Below are positions 27,301 to 36,300 of a stretch of DNA of 64,000 bases, piece by piece. Every line of letters starts with the position of its first letter. The first letter of the stretch is position 1. The stretch is from Mactra quadrangularis. Lineage: Eukaryota > Mollusca > Bivalvia > Venerida > Mactridae. The notes under the pieces are model-generated. The model saw nothing but the letters and a program-made list of their open reading frames with translations. It did not search any database and had not been told where the DNA came from. The DNA is taken from positions 37,772,887-37,836,886 of the forward strand of contig CM046299.1 of NCBI GenBank assembly GCA_025267735.1, written 5' to 3'. Made by a program: the position numbers and the translations under genes.

Positions 27301-30300
27301 AGGGGTCAGTTAGAATGTAAATTGAGTTTTTGTAATGAGACAAATTGATATCTTGTAAATCTAAGTAGAACCAATGTTTGGGTAAATTTAAATAAGAAGT
27401 TTAAAATTATATGATATACTAATCAGAAATGGCCCCTTCACCTGTAGCATAATGGACAAGACTAACCTATACTATTTCTAAATATGACCCCTTAGTCCTT
27501 ACCTGAAACATCATTCTACTAAAGAGCAATCTTTGATTGTGTAAAAAACTTCTTTTATCCTTGACATTTTTTTTACATTTTCTCATATGCAGTTTGATTG
27601 AAATTCAACAGTATATTAGGTATCAATAAAAAGAACTGGTGTGGTTGATTGGTACTTGAGATTGGTAATCAGTGGAGAGCAAACTCCACGTCAGTTCAAA
27701 TCCCATCTATCTACCCTTGTTGTTTCCTTGAGCAAGAAACTTTATCCTACTAGCTCAGTACTGGGGAACCAGGAAGTGGACTCAAAAGTGATTTATCTAA
27801 GTTGTAAGAACTTGTTTCACATCTGAGCTAAAATGAATAAGTAGATACAGTATAACATCTGCTTAGTGACCCTCTGTACATAACAAATCTTCTGAACAAC
27901 AACAGCTTTTGGCATTTCCTGTAGGCATATTTATAGTAACAGAGCATCAACCTCTGAACAGCAACACTCTTTAGTACCTCCCAGTAAAAGTCGCTCAAGG
28001 CAGGTTGTACTATACTTTACTAAACAATGTTACAAATAATTGTATCCCTTTATTTTTCAGGTGATTTGTCCAACATGAGTGACCTACGGCAATTGTTTCT
28101 ATGGTTAATACGTATGCATCTACCTAATTGTCATGGGATGTTATTTCTACGTGACGTCATACTAACAAATCATTATTATTTATCATTGTTAGATGAATGG
28201 ATCAGTCTTGATTTCTGTGTTGATAAAAAAATGAACATGTTGGATCATGTCAAACAGTAAGTATTTAGGAATCTTTTGTTTTTTTAATGATGAGTAGAGG
28301 GGCATGACTCTCAGGCGGGGTTTAAGCTTGGTCATGAAATAATTTCTATGGCCTTTCTCCCTCCTACTATTGATTCTTAATCATGTAGGACAATTGTCAT
28401 TCACTGATGAAAGTAAGCACTTAGTTACTAGTTTACAGTATAATACAGAGATTTAGCCTTTCTGAGAACGGTGAGTAGGTTGACTGCTGTTAAACCCAAC
28501 CAACAAAATTTCCACCGACACTGATGAGATACAAACAACATATTTACACAAAATTGCTGAAAAGCAGAAGGTTCAAAATTATTCCTTATATTCTCTGCAC
28601 ACACACGGTTAATCGTAATTGTAAAAAATCTGGATGAAGTCAATTTTATGATTATTCTTTATTTCAGATTTGCTTGTAATAGCGTGATGCAAAGATATGG
28701 TTATCTGTTGAAAAATTTTTTTCGAAATGGTCATCATGTTAATAATTGTATATTTACGATGATGCATCATGTAGCTGGTGATTGTTTATGTCCAGAATCC
28801 TTACAACAAGTGGATATATTAAAAACCTTCTTGCTTATAGTTGACACTGGTGTACCCATCACTCTGGTCAGTTGAAGTTCTGTCTTATATTTTAGCTTAA
28901 AATATCTTAATGTTTCTGACTTCCGGACAAATCTTATTTAGCTAGTCACAGCAAAACTCAACAGTTTATTACAGGACAGAAGGACTTGTGAAGATCAAAA
29001 TTTTACAGGACCAAACCAAGTCTTACAGGACCGAATACATTTTACTTATTTAGATGATATAAAAACTATGTGGATGAGATCCCATTCTTTGCCAGACAGT
29101 CGTCCTGTAAACCTGCGGATTTATATGGGCCTTCAAATTTATTTCAGGATTTGTCTTATCAGTACACAATGTTTGGCGGTGACTACATTATCGACAATAA
29201 AGTGTTCAAGTCCAATTGACTTTTTTGTCAAAAATTAGAAAATAACAAATATTTGCAAAATTAGGTAATTAGTCACAAAAATTTGACTCTAAATAAAACA
29301 ATGTCCAAACTTGAAACACATGAAAATGAAAGTATAATAAAGATATTGTATATATATTTCAGGACATGAAAAATTTAATGGAATATGTAATACATCAGTT
29401 TTTATCTAAGGATGAATTATCTATAGAAACTGGAGACATTCAGGAATATATATTGATGGAAGGGTAAGTTACTTTCTTTGTACTGTAACCAATTCGGGTA
29501 GGCAGCGCAGTTGGTAGTGCACTGGGATTTCGAATCTAGTGTCTCAAAAGGGGTACGGGTTCAAATTTCACTCGGGGGGGGGGGGGGGGTATACACTTCC
29601 ATGAAAATTTGACAATTATGTCAATTTTCCTCCATGTATAAGGTATATAGAGAAGTTTCCAGCCTTGTGGAAGGGTAGGTGAGTACTGGTTATGAACAAG
29701 GGCCAAGGAAAGCTAGGTTTGGTGTGCTGGATGCCCTAAAATTAACAAACTGGAGTAAGAACCAGTGTAGGTAAGTATACACAGTAATAAACCTACTGTT
29801 ACCTCGGATTGGCAGGACATACTATAAGTTTAAAAAGGACTTGGCTATCAGATATAAAATATCAGAGCTTAATAGTGAGATAAAATCAAAGCGCTGAAGG
29901 CTCTTAATTTGTTCGGGTTTGAAAAGTGGAATTAGACTTCCGGCTCCAACAAAACATTTGTTCACAAAGAACAGTTCAGTGATATTAGTTTGATAGGTAG
30001 ACCAGCACTGTTTTGGTTCAAAACACTTCATACAATCGACCTATAAATAAAACAGGTAAACCGGACAGGCGAACTCACTACTGATTTTTTTCACACAATC
30101 ACCACAAGTCAAAGGGGTCATTCTTAAAACAATTCAATTACTGCCGCTTAAATGTTATCATTCATGCACATTTATTCTACTGCATCTGTATGTAAAATAA
30201 ATGAAGTCTACTATTCAGACTTCATTCAAAGTCACTTACTACGATCTTTAAACTATCAAACTACGTCTCGATTCGGCAAATTTTCAAAGCGGGAAAGTGT

Positions 30301-33300
30301 CTGAAATACGGTAATTATATTTGTTCAGGACTGAAGTCCGGAACAAATTAAAACGATACAAAATGCTTTCTAATTTGCTTTATGATCAATGCATACATGT
30401 AGGCGAACATTTTCATGTCTGGTCCTGAAATTTAGGTTTTAGGGTTCCAAGGAAGCTGCTGAAATCATGTGAAGTTCAGCAATTTCAGGATTGTGATAAG
30501 GCCATGCCATATCAGAATTTTGTTAAGCGTCCGCGTGCACGTTGGTTTTAAAGTCCTCTATCAAAATAAAAAACAAAATTTTCTTGAATAATTCCGATGT
30601 TTTGGGATTCGATACGACAATATAATTCAGGGAAAATTGAGTTCGGCAACGACGTTATTCATCATAAGCAGTTTATGATAACCGTGTCATTAATACAATA
30701 TATATTTTACGCGAAAAAATAATTTATATCATTTATATTAAATTCAGACCATTGTTTCATGTTAGGAGGATGTTATCCCATTGAAAAAATATGTATAATG
30801 TATTGTATTTAGCCGTAAAAATATTTGTGTTTTCGTTTTCGGTTTGTGTGTTTTTGTGAATAGGTACCTAGGTTTGTCAAATTTGAGTTGACGCTTAACA
30901 GAATTCCAATTTGGCATGGCCTAATTTTGAACTTACCTAGCTTCTTGTAAATTGTGTATATAATCAGAAATAATGTTTTTACAGTAAATCTGAGAAAATT
31001 CAAACAAAGTTAGCTGAGATGGGTGTAAACAAAACACAACTTGAGGTATATATGCTTTTCAATTTGAATAAAACAGATCTCAATTCTCTGATTGCTCACT
31101 CTATCACTCTTATGTTACATTTGACAAGTTCTCAGTATATGGGTCATTTTCAGCTGCCTTTGCTATTAAATCATATCATTATTAAATTCATGACCCAATT
31201 TTCAACAAATCGTCTGATCACAGCTAATGAATAACATGCTTCATTAAATGATCTAGCAAAGTCTATATAAAAAAAATAAGAGATTCGAAGTTTTTATGCT
31301 ATTGATGGTGTTTTATGTAGATTGAGAGTGATAGAATCTGTTGCTGACTCTAATTTGACATCAATTAAGATGTAGATAAAGTTTTGTCAATCAATCCCAA
31401 ACATGGAAGAAATACACTGAACAAAAGTTCTAACCGATCACTTTTCAAATTTTAATTATTTTATAACGGGCCAATGGATCCTTTTTAAATTTTGCAGAGG
31501 TGATTTTTGTGTCATTTTCTACCGATTTGTGGAAAAAAATAATTTGATACGGTCCGATGCACTCAATCGGCACTCAGGGTGTGGTTTACACATTTTGACA
31601 CGAAATGTTCGTGCAGAGTGTGGTGAGTATTATCCTTGAGTGCATGCATCCTTGTTAACTTTATAAGTGAAAAAACATAAAACATTGCACGAATGTCGAT
31701 GCAGGATCGTGGCGTAGCCAATGGAATGTTGAATGCTGGAGCCTCTATCAAACAGGTGAGTGGCTGTTCATGGAAACATCTTTAAAAAATATTGATAAAG
31801 TATTGTTGGAATAGAAAAATGCTATAATTTTATTATTCTCAATGTGTTCATTCCTATTTCAAGTTGCACGACACTTTAATCGAGTCTTCTCGACGATCGC
31901 GACTTTGGACGATGTAACAAGGGACCGAAATCGTTTTTAACTGACGCCGAAGACCAAGAACAAAGGTTACAACTCGCCGACAGGATCGACATTCGTGCAA
32001 TGTTTTATGGTTTTTTTTCACTTATAAAGTTAACAAGGATTCATGCAAAGTGAAATTTAATACTAGTACTCACCACTCTCTACACGAACATTTCGTGTCA
32101 AAATGTGTAAACCACACCCTGTGTGCCGATTGAGTGCATCGGACCGTATCAAATTATTTTTTCCCACAAATCGGTAGAAAATGACACAAAAATCACCTCT
32201 GCAAAATTTAATAAGGATCCATTGGTCCGTTATGAAATAGTCAAAATTTGAACAGTGATCGGTTAGAAATTTTGTTCAGTATATATTTGACTTCAGAACA
32301 AGTTGAACGATTTGTTAGTCAGGATAGGAACACGATATGAAACTACAATAACGTGAGACAAGTTTAACATGTTACTATTCTTAACTATAATATATTTATA
32401 GCGTAACATGCTTGTACATGTGAGATGTGTTTGTTCACTGTAAACAAGTTGAGAGAGGTTATTATATGTACTTGAAAAATACATGTAATACATGTGTTCA
32501 TAATTTAAAGGGATCGGCCTAGAACTTAGTACAGGGAATTTGGGCTACAAAAGGGGCTGGGTGTATTTGTTTGGTGTAGGTTTTGATAACCCTTCAATGT
32601 TATAGATAAAGTTATTTTGCAAGCTTTAAGTGGGGTGGAAAAAAGAGCAATGGGCACTGAATGGGATTGTGTTGTAGTCAAAAGGGGTTTTATGTGATTT
32701 TGTCTTATGATTGGTTGGGTTTTTACTGAATCTAGGGAGGGAGAAAAAAGACAGAGGTCATTACGCTGAGATTTTGCCTTAGAATAGTCATTTTATGTAT
32801 TTATTTTTATCCTTCATAACACCTCCTTAAAATACTACCATCAAATAACACCCACCTCGCATTAATTTAGTAGAAATCTTAAATTCATGCCTGTGGTTCA
32901 TTGTCTTCCATACGTACTGTATGACCTTGTGCATTTTCTTTTTTTAAAAATGACCCTTTTTGTAATCTCCTTTATTTAACTCTTTTTAGTAAGTCTGGGC
33001 TCATTCATTTAATGCATTCAATGTATAATTGAGTAAGAAATCTTGTTATCCACTTATTTCTTCACAAGCCAGGACACACAAGTCTACTGATCGCAGGATC
33101 GTAGTTTTGATTCCCGAGTGGGACATACTCTCGTGGAGTTTTGTCAAGAAATAATGCCCACGGGCATTCTCTCTGCTATCACTCTAATTTATGTTGGGCA
33201 ATTGTCAGCCAGTGACTGAAGTATGCATGTAGTAAAAGGTTCACATTACATGTACATGTATAGCCAGAGATTTTGACTTTTTCAGAAAGGGAGAGTAGGT

Positions 33301-36300
33301 TGACTGGCCGCTGTGAAATAACATGTACAGTGTATTAAATTAAAGAATCTTCACATTCTTCGCTTCCTGCACATGCTTGGGTTCCTTCACATGCTTCAAA
33401 TTTGTCACATGTTTTGATACTTTTTTTGACTGTTAAATTGAGAATCTTTGTGGTTCCTCATGCATTTACAGGAGATTGGTAGAAATTCTTATTTTGTAAA
33501 CAAGTTAATGGGAGGTGTGGGCAATACTTCAAGAAGATATTAGCACTACTTGTGTTTATAGTTCTTTCTATTGTTGAAACCATTGTTGGTTGCCAGGAGT
33601 AACATGTGTTTGAATAGTATGTAGTCTGTACTCAGTAGGCTTGACGGTATTGATGTACTTATGCTTACTAGTTAATGGTTGTTTTGTGGTTTACAGAAAT
33701 TTGATAAATAATGGAACCATCCTTGTATGACTCTAAATAGAAGCTTAAATTAACACAGTCCAAACCAAGTGGATGATGTTTAAAATAAAACACTTGAGAA
33801 GATTTTTCTTCTTCATTTGAGAAATAGTCAATGTATGAATAGAAATTATATAGAAGTTGAACTGATTTTAGAACTTAAATTATACAAAGATTAGACTTAT
33901 TTTAAATATTTTATGGAAACGGGACTATGTTTATATACTCTTAAATTTGGCTATATTGATATTTTTTCATTTTTGGGTCAATTTGCCCATTCAAAATCTT
34001 CAGAAAATATAAGGATATTTTAATTTAAGAAAAACTCATAACAATTAAACTGTTCTACTGATACATTAGAATATAATAATTGTTTGGCAGGTTTTCAGTT
34101 ACCGTTATAATATCATCATGGTTTGTTAAAAGTTAATTGTATTTGAATACAACTTGAGTATTGATGTACCGCACTCATAGCCTAGTGGTAGAGTATCCCC
34201 TTCCATGTGTGAGAGGTCAAGGCTCTGATCCTGGCATTGTCATGCTATAAATAAAAATGGTATTAGCAACTCCCTTGCTTGGTGTTAAGCATTACAAGGA
34301 TAATGCTCGAAAGATTGAGTAAAGCAGCCATGTAGGTATACAGTCACTAACATAAGTGGGTGTCCAGTTGTCTGGGACAACCCATTTCTAGTGCGGACAA
34401 CCAAAATTTCTTTTGGGCAACCAAATTTCTACAAACGAGATATAGTGCTAACTCCTAAATTGCCCTATTGGGCAACCACTTTCATATTCATAGACTGGTA
34501 TACATTAGTAAATACCTTGTTTGCCACACAGTAGCTTTATAGCTAATGTCATTTGTTGATAATATGCAAAGCTTAATGATACTTATTTATCATATGTTTG
34601 TCTTTATACATTTAAGGCAGGAAGTAGTTTGACAGTAGAAGCTAAAGATGAGGATAGAGCTAAGAACAAGGATTATATGAAAACATTAGAGGAATTATCT
34701 AAACTAGATAAAGACAAAGTTATACCACATTGTGTAGAAAAAATGAAAGAAGAAAACTTAACAGAACAATTACAGTTTATACAACATAACCTTCTGGAAG
34801 CGGCTTCTATTAAAATAGGTAAGTATATGAGTAAAAAGACTTCCAAAGGGATATTAATAGAAAAATACCAGTAGCCCAATGACCAGGGGTAATAGCTGTT
34901 AAGTCGGTGAACATGAAACTTAAGACTATAAACTGCAGTTATGTTACTTACTATTTTGATAAAACGTTTACAAATGATCAGGTGTGGCAAAGCGGTTACA
35001 AGTTTGACTGGTAATCATTGAATAGTCAGCTCTGCATTAGTTCAAACCCCAGTCTTGAGCAAGAAACTTTATTCTACTAGCTCAGTACTGGGGGACTAGG
35101 AAGCAGAATCAAAAGTGATTAATCTAAGTTGTTAGAACTTGTTTCGTTATTGTGCTAAACTAAATTAATATTTACTAATCGATCATTCGTTTACTAACAG
35201 ATGACAACTATACAGAAAAAAAGTTTCTCTTGGAACCCATCTTCAAGTTTCATTACGCTAAAGCTAAGGCATTACCAATAATATATTTTAATGAGGAACA
35301 TGAAAAGATCAGAGATAATGTATATATGTTAGCTTTATTACAACAACTTGGTCTTGTTAGTGAGGAGGAGTCAGGGTTAATGTATCCCAGAATTCCTCAC
35401 GAGATGTCGGTTATTGAGTTGTTGCAGAAAGCAAGGATGCTTGGAGAAATTGAAGGTAAGCATTGACGACAGTGCATTCATTTTTAAATCAATCATTCAA
35501 AGAATAGTTGGTAGCCTGCCGGCAAAATCATTTGATAGCATACAAGTATACTGATCGAGAGAGTTTGATTCGCAGACCGGGCATACTTACGAGGAGTTTG
35601 GTGATGAAATAATTTCTAAAGCCATTCTCTTATTCTTAATTATGTAGCGCAGTTGTCTGTCACTGATGGAAGTATGCGCCTTGTTGAAACTAGATATTTT
35701 GCCTTTTTGTAAATGGTCTAGTAGGTTGACTGACCACTGTGATATGACCTATACAATGTGTTGCTATAGTGTTAAACATTACCAAAACTAAAGAGAACAG
35801 TAAGGACTATTCTATGACTGTTGTTGTTCATGATATGTTTGCTTACACCTTTTTAAGAAAAAGGAGGTACATGTATATTATCAATCCTTTTCATTATCTT
35901 TATTTCTGATTAAATTTTTGTATCCAACTAGGGATAAACAATAACGTTTTGGGTTTATGAATGGTAGTCAACTCATCTTGTAGCCGCCCGGCTAGCTCAG
36001 TTAGTAGCACGCAAGTCTACTAATCGAGGGGTGGTGGGTTCGATTCCCGGGCGGGGCTTACTTTCGTGGAGCTTGGTCATGAAATTATTTCTACGGTCAT
36101 TCTCCCTTCTACCAATGATGTTTAATTATGTAGGGCACTGACAAAAGTATGCGCTTAGTAGTTGGTTAACAGCTAAATCCAGAGATTTAGTCTTTCCAGG
36201 AGGAGTGAGTAGGTTGACTGACCGCCGTTATATGACCTATACAATGTGTTGCTACGGCGTAAAACCCAACAAACAAACATCAACTCATATTGTGAACATC

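Noticed and set aside
35985..36060. tRNA gene
   Set aside because: The promoter boxes fit, but the acceptor stem is imperfect, and the sequence continues into a SINE body repeated at three other sites.
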